This document shows positions 1 through 8,832 of a DNA stretch of 64,000 nucleotides, piece after piece; within the stretch, counting starts at the first letter, position 1; each line of letters starts with the position of its first letter. This stretch comes from Algibacter miyuki (GTDB lineage: Bacteria; Bacteroidota; Bacteroidia; Flavobacteriales; Flavobacteriaceae), in NCBI RefSeq assembly GCF_042427745.1, contig NZ_JBHMFA010000001.1. One strand, given 5' to 3'. Under the pieces are notes generated by a model. The model was given only the letters and a program-made list of their open reading frames with translations. It did not search any database and was not told where the DNA came from. Both the position numbers and the translations under genes were made by a program.

Positions 1-997
1 TGGTAGACATTTTAGACATACCTCCCGATTGAATGTTTGCTGAACTACGTACAATTACTTGTGTAATAGGTAAACCTCCAATTAAACCAACAATAATGTT
101 TCCGGTACCTTGCGCTAATAACTCACGGTTGGTTGGTGTTACATTTTTATGCGGATCTAATTTATCGGTAGCTTCAACACTTAACAATGTTTCTAAACTA
201 GCTACTAATGCAATTGTAAAGGCAATAACCCAAACATCTGGATTGGCTATGGCTGCAAAATTTGGAAAACTAAATTGGCCAATGAATGATGCAAAATCAT
301 CTGGAATAGGGACACTTACTAAGTGTGTTGATGCAATACTTAAAGTATCGTGGTCTTGGGTTAAAGCAAAATAGATAATACCAACCACTACGGCTACTAA
401 TGGGCCTTGAATTACGGTAAATATTTTTGCTTTTTTAGCTAAAACTTTATCCCAAAAAAGGATAATACCTAAACCTACTAGGCCTATAACTAGTGAGCCT
501 AAAATAAGGTTGTCTGTAATATTTAGTATAGCAGAAAATGTGTTTTCTCCCGAAGCTTCCACAAAACTATCAGCACCTTCTACTTCGGCATCATAACCAA
601 AAAAGTGAGGAATTTGCTTTAAGATGATGATGATACCAATACCGGTTAACATCCCTTTAATAACTGAAGATGGAAAATAATAACCAATAACACCAGCTTT
701 TAATATTCCAAAAACAATTTGAATAACACCTCCTAAAACCACCGCAACCAAGAAGTTTTCATAACCTCCTAAAGTGCCAATGGCAGTTAAAACAATGGCT
801 GCTAATCCGGCAGCAGGACCACTAACCCCAAGGTTAGATCCACTTAAACTCCCTACAACAACACCGCCTACAACACCGGCAATAACTCCTGAAAATAGTG
901 GCGCACCACTTGCTAATGCAATACCTAAACACAATGGTAATGCAACGAAAAACACGACTATACTCGCTGGAAAGTCGTTCTTAATATTTTTAAACAT
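1..997 (-). CDS. SulP-family anion transporter, 3' end cut by window edge
   Basis: Inner-membrane transporter of the SulP/SLC26 family, which moves sulfate or bicarbonate. About 332 residues are visible, read from the minus strand; the remaining C-terminus, including any STAS domain, lies left of base 1. The N-terminus MFKNIKNDFPASIVVFF and the following PLCLGIALASGAPLFSG and SGPAAGLAAI segments are typical of the family, and several hydrophobic helices follow. An in-frame ATG at 1024 would add nine residues; the start at 997 is preferred because family members usually begin this way. In marine flavobacteria such proteins are often bicarbonate carriers, but no carbonic anhydrase is visible here, so the substrate is undecided. 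Confidence 0.85.
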   Translation of the reverse strand, partial: MFKNIKNDFPASIVVFFVALPLCLGIALASGAPLFSGVIAGVVGGVVVGSLSGSNLGVSGPAAGLAAIVLTAIGTLGGYENFLVAVVLGGVIQIVFGILKAGVIGYYFPSSVIKGMLTGIGIIIILKQIPHFFGYDAEVEGADSFVEASGENTFSAILNITDNLILGSLVIGLVGLGIILFWDKVLAKKAKIFTVIQGPLVAVVVGIIYFALTQDHDTLSIASTHLVSVPIPDDFASFIGQFSFPNFAAIANPDVWVIAFTIALVASLETLLSVEATDKLDPHKNVTPTNRELLAQGTGNIIVGLIGGLPITQVIVRSSANIQSGGMSKMST

Positions 998-1096
998 AAT
1001 GTATTCACTTAGACTAAAAAGCATGGCTTTTTAGTGATTTTAATAATTTTTTTGATAAATCGGATGGGACAAAACTATCCACTGACTAAAATATTA

Positions 1097-1393
1097 TTAA
1101 GCGAATTTTGGGGGAGGAGAAATTAAATTAAGGTACGGTTTCGAGTAGTCTTTAAGATAATAGCTTAAGAGGTTTTTTTCTTCTTTTAAGCATAAGAACT
1201 CTTCGTTGTCCGTATTTTCTAAAATAAAGTTTTTAACGTTTTTACTTTTACCGTTGCCATGTTCTTCTTCTTCTGCGGTGCTGTAAAATAAGGATACATC
1301 AATAGAATCATCTACCATAGAGATGATGGTTGGTGCTGATAAAAACACCAGGAAATTTAATAAAAAGAAGATAGAAACAAGGTTTCTTGGCAT
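1097..1393 (-). CDS. small exported protein of unknown function
   Basis: 98 residues. The first ~25 (MPRNLVSIFFLLNFLVFLSA) form a signal peptide or single membrane anchor; the rest is hydrophilic with an acidic EEEEHG patch and ends in ISPPPKFA. Short flavobacterial proteins with a hydrophobic N-terminus and an SPPP-type C-terminus are common, generally unannotated. It lies between the SulP gene and the end of the bat operon, 63 bases downstream of batE and on the same strand, so it may be read from the bat transcript. No function can be assigned. Coding status is supported by the long open frame, a sensible start and the absence of a better ORF. Confidence 0.6.
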   Translation of the reverse strand: MPRNLVSIFFLLNFLVFLSAPTIISMVDDSIDVSLFYSTAEEEEHGNGKSKNVKNFILENTDNEEFLCLKEEKNLLSYYLKDYSKPYLNLISPPPKFA

Positions 1394-1456
1394 TTATTAT
1401 AAATTTAATAAGCCACAAATATAGTTCTTAAAATCGATGTATTTAAAATAAAAGTA

Positions 1457-2215
1457 TTAAAAAGCTGTTAAGATTTTGATGTCTTTATCGGTAATCCAAC
1501 CGGTTTGGCCGTCTGATAATTTTATTTTTTTCCAATTATTAACCGAGTCAATAACCTGTACTTTAGTGCCTTCGTGTAATCTAAAAACTTCTTCGCCACG
1601 GGCATTAGGTTCACTTTTTATTTGACTTTCTTGTGCAAAAACAATAGCGGGGTTATCTTTTTTGTCTAAAGCATATTTTTGAAAGGCAAAAGCTAACGTG
1701 ATGCATAATGAAATTAAAGATAGAATACTGCCTATAAATGCTAAGCGCTTACGGCCCGTAGAGTACGCGAAATAATACAGTAAAAACAAAATAACAAAGG
1801 CAAACACTAAACCAATAGTTGTTTTTGCCCAACCATCAAAAGACATGCTGTGAGTAATGTTTTTAAATAATTTTGAAAAACCAACTTCAGGCACTACACT
1901 AATGGCATCAACGGTCATGTTTTTAGCGAATGCGAGGTTGTTTTTAATGTCTTTATCGTTTGGCGCTAGTTGTAGGGCTTTTTCATAATAAAAAATGCTA
2001 GGCGCTACGTTATTGAGTTTATAATGTGCATTGGCCAAATTGTAGTATAGTTCGGCAGAATGTTTTTTCGTTTTTAAAACGGTAGTGTATTTTTCAATAG
2101 CTTCCGCATATTTTCCATCGTTGTAAAGGGCGTTTCCTTGTTCAAAAAGGGCATTGTTTTGAGCAAATACTCCAAAACAGAACAAAAACGAAAGTATGTA
2201 TAGTAAATGTTTCAT
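1457..2215 (-). CDS. batE: BatE: TPR and SH3-domain membrane protein
   Basis: 252 residues; last gene of the Bat (Bacteroides aerotolerance) set. Order: signal peptide 1-19 (ends FGVFAQ), TPR repeats about 20-105, two membrane helices about 137-155 and 163-183, then a bacterial SH3 domain about 190-250 containing HEGTKVQVID and GQTGWI. Its proposed role is in the envelope complex formed by Bat proteins; the biochemical function is unknown. The open frame extends seven codons upstream, but the ATG at 2215 is chosen because it starts a normal signal peptide and lies one base after the batD stop. Translation is therefore probably coupled to batD. Confidence 0.88.
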   Translation of the reverse strand: MKHLLYILSFLFCFGVFAQNNALFEQGNALYNDGKYAEAIEKYTTVLKTKKHSAELYYNLANAHYKLNNVAPSIFYYEKALQLAPNDKDIKNNLAFAKNMTVDAISVVPEVGFSKLFKNITHSMSFDGWAKTTIGLVFAFVILFLLYYFAYSTGRKRLAFIGSILSLISLCITLAFAFQKYALDKKDNPAIVFAQESQIKSEPNARGEEVFRLHEGTKVQVIDSVNNWKKIKLSDGQTGWITDKDIKILTAF

Positions 2216-2216
2216 A

Positions 2217-3989
2217 TTAACGAGCTTGTTTATCAATTAACGAAATAGTTTTAGCGGCTTTATTGTAATCTTCTTGCATGGTTACAATGTCTATTGGGGT
2301 GTATCGCGCTAGTTCACAGCTTTCTAAAATACCTTCGAAATCTTTAATAACTTGGGCATCCACTTGTTTGTTCAGTAAGAAATCATTGATTTTATCCTTA
2401 CTTAAATCGTTGGTTTCAATGTGTAATTTGGCTTTTAAATAATGATGTAAAGCTTTCTCTAAAGCAATATAAAAGGCTTCTTTTTTACCTAAAGATTTTT
2501 TAGCATTGCTTAAATATTTCTTAGCGAGTTTATCCGATTTTCTAATGCGGTTGCCATAAACATCAGCATCCCGGGTTGCTTTTTTATTTCGTATTACAAT
2601 AGCTATCGGAATCGCTAGAAACGGCAATAATAATAAGCACCAGAATAGTGTGGTTTTAAAGAAATATTCAGGTTTTACTTTCGTGAAATTTGTTTTTGTT
2701 TTGATGAATGCAAACTGATCATTATTGGCTGTAACTACTTGCTTATTGCTGTTTGCAGTTCCGTTTTCCGAAGTGGTGGCAGGCGTATTTAACGGTCCGT
2801 TTTGCACATCTATTATGATTTCGTCTGAATTTAAACGCTTATAAGTTTTTGTTTTTAAATCGAAATAGGAAAATGAAATACTTGGAATTGGATATTTACC
2901 TTTAAATTGTGGCACTACAGTATAACTATCCGAAATATCACCTTGCATGCCTGCGGAATTTGTTTTCACGTTTTCAGCATGTTCCGGCTCATAAACTTCC
3001 AAAGAACTTGGTAATGAAAGTTTAGGGAGTTTAAATAGTTTTAAATTTCCACTTCCTTTAACGCCTACTTTAATTTGAAGCGATTCCGAAGCATCTAGCG
3101 CTTGTTTAGAAGCAGAAACATCGAAACTAAAATCGCCTACAGCACCAGTAAAATCAGCTGGTTTTCCATTCTCAGGTAAAGGCTTTACTGTAATAGTGTT
3201 ATTTCCTGCCGATACGGTTTTGCTTACGCGCGTCATTAATGCACCACCAAATATATCGCGACGGTTTGTTGGCACGCGCATCGATAAGTTTAAAGTTAAA
3301 GGCTCAATGTTTAATTCGCCTGTTTTTTGTGGGTATAGCACTGTTTTACGTAGTACTAAATAACGATAATCTTTACCTTTATATTTTCCGTTTTGTACTT
3401 TCTGACCTTGAGTATTTATAGTTTGACTCCAAAAATCGTTGTATCTCGGGCTATCAATTTCGTTCCAATTATCTACCGCTATCGTTGGTGATACGTAAAG
3501 TTTATAAACCACAGAAATAGCTTCGTTTAAGTACGGATTGGTTTTAGAAATTTCAGCAACTAAATGAATGTTTTCTCCGGCAATAAAGTTTGGGTCGTTT
3601 GGGTCTTTTGGTTTATCTACAGCGGCTGTAACTTCTACTTTACTTGGTACGGTTTTGTATAAAGTACCTGCAATAGTAATTTCGGCTTGGCCAATAGTGA
3701 AAGTTCCACGGGATTTTGGCGTTAAAAAATAGGTGTATGTTTTGTTGTAAGATCGAACACCGTTAATCCAGGAGTTGCTTACCGATTGGTTCGGACCGCT
3801 AACATTGAAGTTTGAAAAATCGGGCGGATTAAAATTATCGCCGTCCTGATTCATGTTGAAATCAATGCGTAAACGTTCGTTTATGCCTAAGGTCGTTTTA
3901 CTAAGTTTTGCTTCAAATTTAACCTGTGCAGAAGCTATACTTGTAATAAGAATGAAACCTAAAATGTATATGTGTTTTACTACTTTCAT
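2217..3989 (-). CDS. batD: BatD: oxygen-tolerance protein
   Basis: 590 residues matching the BatD family. A signal peptide (1-21, ends ITSIASAQ) is followed by a large periplasmic part made of immunoglobulin-like beta modules, with family-typical segments such as NDFWSQTINTQG and SGNLKLFKLPKL. A membrane helix sits near 447-467 and a cytoplasmic helical tail follows. BatD is thought to scaffold the VWA proteins BatA and BatB at the membrane; direct biochemical evidence is thin. It lies 79 bases after batC and just before batE in one minus-strand operon. No unusual features were seen. Confidence 0.9.
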   Translation of the reverse strand: MKVVKHIYILGFILITSIASAQVKFEAKLSKTTLGINERLRIDFNMNQDGDNFNPPDFSNFNVSGPNQSVSNSWINGVRSYNKTYTYFLTPKSRGTFTIGQAEITIAGTLYKTVPSKVEVTAAVDKPKDPNDPNFIAGENIHLVAEISKTNPYLNEAISVVYKLYVSPTIAVDNWNEIDSPRYNDFWSQTINTQGQKVQNGKYKGKDYRYLVLRKTVLYPQKTGELNIEPLTLNLSMRVPTNRRDIFGGALMTRVSKTVSAGNNTITVKPLPENGKPADFTGAVGDFSFDVSASKQALDASESLQIKVGVKGSGNLKLFKLPKLSLPSSLEVYEPEHAENVKTNSAGMQGDISDSYTVVPQFKGKYPIPSISFSYFDLKTKTYKRLNSDEIIIDVQNGPLNTPATTSENGTANSNKQVVTANNDQFAFIKTKTNFTKVKPEYFFKTTLFWCLLLLPFLAIPIAIVIRNKKATRDADVYGNRIRKSDKLAKKYLSNAKKSLGKKEAFYIALEKALHHYLKAKLHIETNDLSKDKINDFLLNKQVDAQVIKDFEGILESCELARYTPIDIVTMQEDYNKAAKTISLIDKQAR

Positions 3990-4068
3990 TTGTTAAATTT
4001 ATAAGCCTACAAAGCGTTAAAACGATGTAGGATTTTTTGAAAATATAATGCTATTTAAACATTGCGTT

Positions 4069-4932
4069 TTACCAATCTTTATCTGTTTGCACTTTAACGC
4101 CTTTTACTTTTTCGGCGTTCATTTTCTCTTGTACTTTTTGTTCTTGATTATTCATGGCTTCTAGCAAGTTTTTCATTTGCTGTGGCGACATTTGGCCAGG
4201 TTGTGGTTGGGGCTGTTCTTTTTTGTCTTGATCGCCTTTGCCGTCCTCTTTATTTTTATCTTCTTTTTCGTCTTTAGGCTTGCCGTCTTCATCTTTTTTG
4301 TCGTCGCCTTCCTTTTTATCTTGATCGCCTTCGTCCTTTTTATCTTTGTTGTCCTCTTTGTCGTCGCCGTCTTTGTTATCCTTATTCTCGTCTTTGTTAT
4401 CTTGGTCTTTTTTATCGTCTTCGTTCTTGTCCTCTTTATCGTCCTTGTTTTCGTCGTCTTTGTTCTGGTCTTTTTGTTGTTCAGCACAAGCTTTAGCAAT
4501 GCCTAAGTTGTAACGCGTTTCATCATCTGTCGGGTCGTTTCGTAAAGCACTTTTATAAGCTTCAACAGCTTCTTTACATTTTTTACCTTTCATTAAAATG
4601 GTGCCGATGTTATGGAATGCTTTATGTTTTTCAGATTTTGAAGTGGCCGTTTTTGCAGCTTCTTCTAAACGAAATAAGGCTTCGTCCATGCTGCCACTTG
4701 TGTAGTAGGAGTTGCCTAAATTATAAATTCCGGCAATGTTTGTTGGATTTTCAGAGATGGCTTTTCTGTATTCCATTTCTGCAGAAACATAATCAGATTC
4801 ATTAATTAAACTATTGCCTTCGTAAACATAATTATTAGCCTTTTTTAAAGCTAGTAATTGCGCCTCTTCTGCTTCTTGTGAAAAAGAACAAAAGGTTGAA
4901 AATAGGATTATAAAAGTTGCTAAATATTTCAT
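4069..4932 (-). CDS. batC: BatC: TPR protein with long acidic linker
   Basis: 287 residues. Signal peptide 1-18 (FCSFSQ end), TPR repeats about 25-150, then roughly 85 residues (about 155-240) made almost only of D, E, K, N and G, followed by a PQPQPGQ hinge and a conserved C-terminus MSPQQMKNLLEAMNNQEQKV. The order of domains is that of BatC. The low-complexity stretch is longer than the core families need and is coded by degenerate GAT/AAA/GAC/AAG triplets; this also creates long false ORFs on the other strand. It sits between batB and batD. TPRs probably mediate contacts with the other Bat proteins (inference). Confidence 0.88.
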   Translation of the reverse strand: MKYLATFIILFSTFCSFSQEAEEAQLLALKKANNYVYEGNSLINESDYVSAEMEYRKAISENPTNIAGIYNLGNSYYTSGSMDEALFRLEEAAKTATSKSEKHKAFHNIGTILMKGKKCKEAVEAYKSALRNDPTDDETRYNLGIAKACAEQQKDQNKDDENKDDKEDKNEDDKKDQDNKDENKDNKDGDDKEDNKDKKDEGDQDKKEGDDKKDEDGKPKDEKEDKNKEDGKGDQDKKEQPQPQPGQMSPQQMKNLLEAMNNQEQKVQEKMNAEKVKGVKVQTDKDW

Positions 4933-4988
4933 CTCTAATGTGTGCTTTCTAAGTGATTAAACCCAGTTATTTGGTTATTATAATGCGA

Positions 4989-6026
4989 TTAAAAATTCTC
5001 ATTAAATAAATTTAATTTCTTAAGCCATCCTGTTTTTCTTTCTAATAAGAAAATATCTATAAATAGGAAGAAAAGTCCAAGACCTAAAAACCATTGAAAT
5101 TGATCTTTAAAATCGGCAAATTGTTTGGCTTCGAACTCTGTTTTGTCCATACCATTTAATATTTCTCTAATATTGGTAACTACATCAGTGGTGTTTTTTC
5201 CGTTGATGTAAGCGCCATTTGCTTCGTCTGCAATTTTCTTTAAAGTATCTTCGTTTAAACGTGTAATTACTGTTTCGCCTTGTTTATCTTTCTTATAATT
5301 TAAAACAACACCGTTTCGTTTAATAGGAATTGGGCCACCTTTCTCATCACCAACACCTATAGTGAAAATTCGAATGCCTTCGTCGTGTGCTTGTTCGGCA
5401 ACGGCTGCAGCTTCTTCGGTATGATCTTCACCATCCGAAATAATAATTAAAACCCGATTGGTTTGTTCTTCATCATCAAAATATGTGGTTGCTAATTTTA
5501 TAGCTTCGCTAATAGCAGTACCTTGTGAGGACAGCATATCGGTATTCATGTTGTTTAAAAACATTTTAGCCGAAGCGTAATCGGTGGTAATTGGTAACTG
5601 TGGAAAGGCTTTACCCGCATAAGCGATAATACCCACACGGTCACTGGCCAAGTTGTTGATGATTTGCGTAACCAATTGTTTCGATTTCTCTAAACGGTTG
5701 GGCGCAATATCTTCGGCAAGCATACTTTTTGAAACATCGACTGCGAACACAATATCTACACCTTCACGTTTTACCGTTTCAAGTTTTGTGCCAATTTTCG
5801 GGTTTACCAAAGCAATGGTGAAACATAAAAAAGCTAAACATAAAACAACCACTTTTAAAACGGATTTAAATACCGATTTATTTGGACTTAAACGTTTTAA
5901 TAATTCTTTATCGGCAAACTTTTTTTGTGCGCGGTATCTCCAAAATTGAAGCATCAAAAAAAGTAGGATTATTACGGGAATAATCGCTAGTGTCCAAAAC
6001 CATATTTTTTCTTCTAATTGAAACAT
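4989..6026 (-). CDS. batB: BatB: membrane-anchored VWA protein
   Basis: 345 residues. Two N-terminal helices (about 9-27 and 57-74), a von Willebrand factor A domain about 90-290, and a C-terminal helix about 310-328. The metal-ion-dependent adhesion site is intact, D97-x-S99-x-S101 (AVDVSKSM), with a later IISDGEDH motif. Family members are thought to assemble with BatA, with MoxR ATPases acting on the metal-site domain. It follows batA after an 82-base gap that holds two heptamer units and a small inverted repeat. Confidence is high because of gene order and the paired VWA neighbours. Confidence 0.9.
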   Translation of the reverse strand: MFQLEEKIWFWTLAIIPVIILLFLMLQFWRYRAQKKFADKELLKRLSPNKSVFKSVLKVVVLCLAFLCFTIALVNPKIGTKLETVKREGVDIVFAVDVSKSMLAEDIAPNRLEKSKQLVTQIINNLASDRVGIIAYAGKAFPQLPITTDYASAKMFLNNMNTDMLSSQGTAISEAIKLATTYFDDEEQTNRVLIIISDGEDHTEEAAAVAEQAHDEGIRIFTIGVGDEKGGPIPIKRNGVVLNYKKDKQGETVITRLNEDTLKKIADEANGAYINGKNTTDVVTNIREILNGMDKTEFEAKQFADFKDQFQWFLGLGLFFLFIDIFLLERKTGWLKKLNLFNENF

Positions 6027-6108
6027 TTTTTAATCTTCTGTTTTTTCAGTATTCAGTTTTCTAAGTTAAACGGGGTCGTACTCCGTGATTCAGTACTTGC
6101 CTATGTTT

Positions 6109-7116
6109 TTAAACAAAACTTTTGAAAATTGTATTTCGCAATAGCAATTCTATTAAAAGTAATAAACCTGCTATAAGCACTAATGGTCTGTATTTTTCTT
6201 CGTAATTATAAAATTTAAACTCTTCAACTTCGGTTTTTTCAAGCTTATTGATTTCGCTATAAATTTCTTCTAATTTCTTATTATTTGTGGCTCTAAAATA
6301 TTTACCACCTGTTACGGTTGCGATTTCTTTAAGAAGTGTTTCGTCTATTTCCACCTTTACTCTACCATATTGAAACTGTCCTGTTCTAGGGTCAATGGCT
6401 ACAGGAGATAGTGCCATACCGTTTGTTCCTAGACCGATAGTGTACGTTTTTATGCCGTATTCAACAGCAAGTTCACTCGCTATTTTCGGATCGATAAACC
6501 CAGAATTATTAACACCATCGGTAAGTAAAATAATGACTTTACTTTTGGCTTTACTGTCTTTTAATCGGTTTACCGATGTGGCTAAACCCATACCAATAGC
6601 AGTTCCGCCTTCAATAATATTATTGTATTCTATACTTTTTAACGAGCGTAACACAATGGCTTTATCGCTGGTAATTGGTGTTTTTGTGTAGCTTTCTCCG
6701 GCATACTCTACTAAACCAATACGATCGTTTGGGCGACCTTTAATAAATTCTGCAGCTACATTTTTTAATGCGTCTAATCGGTTTGGCTCTAAATCTTTGG
6801 CTAACATACTTGCTGAAACATCAATAGCCATAACGATATCTATACCTCGCGTAGTTTTTGTTTTAGATGAAACATCAACGGTTTGAGGACGAGCCAAGGC
6901 CATAATTATAAATGCCAACGCCAATAAACGTAGCGCAAACATGATAGGTTTTAATTTGGTTAACCATGAGCTGGTCACTTTAAACCCATTTAAACTCGAC
7001 ATTTTAAGTTCTGCTGTTTGTTTGTTGTGTTTTAAAATATACCAAACAATAGCAAGTGGCAGCAGTAGTAGCAACCAGAAAAATTCTTTATTTACAAATT
7101 CGATGCCTTCAAACAT
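6109..7116 (-). CDS. batA: BatA: membrane-anchored VWA protein
   Basis: 335 residues with the same plan as BatB: an N-terminal helix pair (11-28 and 57-75), a VWA domain about 90-300 with D99-x-S101-x-S103 (AIDVSASM) and LLTDGVNNSG, and a final helix about 312-328. The ATG overlaps the stop of the upstream 562-residue gene by one base (TAATG), which suggests translational coupling. BatA and BatB are paralogues and probably form a complex at the cytoplasmic membrane facing the periplasm. No residue needed for metal binding is missing. Confidence 0.9.
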   Translation of the reverse strand: MFEGIEFVNKEFFWLLLLLPLAIVWYILKHNKQTAELKMSSLNGFKVTSSWLTKLKPIMFALRLLALAFIIMALARPQTVDVSSKTKTTRGIDIVMAIDVSASMLAKDLEPNRLDALKNVAAEFIKGRPNDRIGLVEYAGESYTKTPITSDKAIVLRSLKSIEYNNIIEGGTAIGMGLATSVNRLKDSKAKSKVIILLTDGVNNSGFIDPKIASELAVEYGIKTYTIGLGTNGMALSPVAIDPRTGQFQYGRVKVEIDETLLKEIATVTGGKYFRATNNKKLEEIYSEINKLEKTEVEEFKFYNYEEKYRPLVLIAGLLLLIELLLRNTIFKSFV

Positions 7117-8804
7117 TAGTTTTCTGCTTTTTTAAGTTCAACTGAATTTATAATGCGTTCTACAATACTATCGGCATATTCATCGGTTTTATTCCAAACA
7201 ATGGAAATGCGTTGTAAAATGTTTTTAGATGAAAATTGTAAAATTACATATTCACCTTCGTAAAACTGATCGGAATTTAGAATAGGGAAACTTCCTGTAC
7301 CGTGTGTTTTTAAACCTTCGGCTCCGTTTGGTGTCGAAAACTTATCGCGTAATACAGAAATATCGGTAACACCAGCTTGTTCCATTTGTTTTATGGCGGC
7401 ATTTTCGGCTTGTTCTAAATCGATATCTTCTTCGGGATTAGCTTGTTTTATAGTAATTGTTGAAACATCAATACTAAAAAAGTTAAGCAGACTACCATAA
7501 TTGAAACTCGTAACATCCATTTGGGCTTTCGCTTCTTCGGGAAGTTCCGGCGTATTTCGTCTTAAAACCTTTGGAGTAGTTATGGTTATTGGTGGTACGC
7601 CATATGAGCTGGTAACCCAATCGCCTTCTAAAAGTTCGATGCTGTCATGCCCAATAAGGGTGTCTTTTACATAATTGAACCCGTATTTTAATGAAAAGCC
7701 CACGAAGGTTGCAATTAGTAAGAAGATGGCGATAACAACGGTTAAAATAATTTTGTTTCGTTTCTTTTTCTTAGCTTGTTCTTCGCGGTATTTTTCGTCT
7801 AAAAGTTTTTCTTCTTCCGTAGGTTCTGGTAAAGCTTCTTTAACGTGATCGATTTCAATATCAATAGTACTGCGGTCAATTTTTGCTAACTCAATATCTG
7901 GCGCAGATTTAGCAAACTTTACTAAATCGGCACGTTTTAAAATGCTTTCTAAGTTTCTAATATCTTCTTTACTTAAATCAACTTGATTACCATCTTTCAG
8001 AATTTGTAATCTTGTAATTAATTCGTCGGTGGTGCTTTCTAAAGCACGATCGTAAACTTTTTCATCTAAATATTTTCTAATGATAAAGGTTAATTCAGAA
8101 TAATAATCTTTTAAGTTTTCTTGTTCTAAATAGCGACTTTCATCTAATGTTTTTAAAGCTAGTTTCGCTCGGTCGTATGGTGGTAATAAAGCAATTTTTT
8201 CTTCTTCGGAAAGTGGTTTTTTACGCCAAATAAACCAATAAAGAATGAAGGCTATCGCAGCAATAATCAACAGGATGATTAAAGCATATTTCCACCAGTT
8301 GCTTGATGATTTTTCAACTTCAATAATAGGTTTTATATCGTAAAGACCTTGTTTTAGCGTATCTATAACTACGTTGTTCACTTCTACTTTCAGCGAATCG
8401 GTGAAAAATGTTTTGGTGCCAATAATAATTTTTTGACGTGGAATAGTATAAGAGCCAGAATCGAATTGTGTGAGTCCGTATTTTTTTATCAGGTTGTATT
8501 TATCCTTGTTTTTTACCGTGTCTACCGCGTAAGATTCAATCATTTCTAAAGGAGAAAACGATTGCCCTTCTGGGAAAACAACTAAACTCGTCGTGTCGGT
8601 TTCAACTTGAATATGATACGTGATTTGCGCTCCAATTTTAATGGATGTAGAATCTACGGTTGAAGTAACTTGCGCTTGTGAGCTTAAAGAGAATAGGAAA
8701 AATAAAACAGATAAAATTATGGCATATATACCAATAGTTTTCGGGCTACTAATGGCCGAAAACTTCTTATTTATTTTGATATGATTTAAAGTAATTTGTC
8801 TCAC
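7116..8804 (-). CDS. BatD/DUF4381-like membrane protein of the moxR operon
   Basis: 562 residues. A leading helix (about 27-44, ending SLSSQAQ) acts as a signal anchor; an exported beta-rich part follows (about 45-165); a helix at about 173-192 is followed by a WRKKPLSEEEK cytoplasmic region resembling DUF4381/BatD tails. A further helix lies at about 352-370 and the last ~190 residues form an additional exported-looking domain with no family I recognise. It lies between the DUF58 gene and batA, a position often occupied by a DUF4381 protein in moxR operons. An internal ATG nearer the helix is possible, so the exact start is uncertain. Confidence 0.75.
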   Translation of the reverse strand: MRQITLNHIKINKKFSAISSPKTIGIYAIILSVLFFLFSLSSQAQVTSTVDSTSIKIGAQITYHIQVETDTTSLVVFPEGQSFSPLEMIESYAVDTVKNKDKYNLIKKYGLTQFDSGSYTIPRQKIIIGTKTFFTDSLKVEVNNVVIDTLKQGLYDIKPIIEVEKSSSNWWKYALIILLIIAAIAFILYWFIWRKKPLSEEEKIALLPPYDRAKLALKTLDESRYLEQENLKDYYSELTFIIRKYLDEKVYDRALESTTDELITRLQILKDGNQVDLSKEDIRNLESILKRADLVKFAKSAPDIELAKIDRSTIDIEIDHVKEALPEPTEEEKLLDEKYREEQAKKKKRNKIILTVVIAIFLLIATFVGFSLKYGFNYVKDTLIGHDSIELLEGDWVTSSYGVPPITITTPKVLRRNTPELPEEAKAQMDVTSFNYGSLLNFFSIDVSTITIKQANPEEDIDLEQAENAAIKQMEQAGVTDISVLRDKFSTPNGAEGLKTHGTGSFPILNSDQFYEGEYVILQFSSKNILQRISIVWNKTDEYADSIVERIINSVELKKAEN

Positions 8805-8832
8805 TTTTAATTTTTTTAACTGCTAATACTAA

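Noticed and set aside
33..1034. Plus-strand ORFs at the left edge
   Set aside because: They are antisense to the SulP gene and have no family features.
4173..4506. Long ORFs in other frames and on the other strand (Phe/Val-rich or Arg/Thr-rich products)
   Set aside because: They mirror the low-complexity acidic linker of batC and have biased, repetitive composition; the batC frame is the real one.
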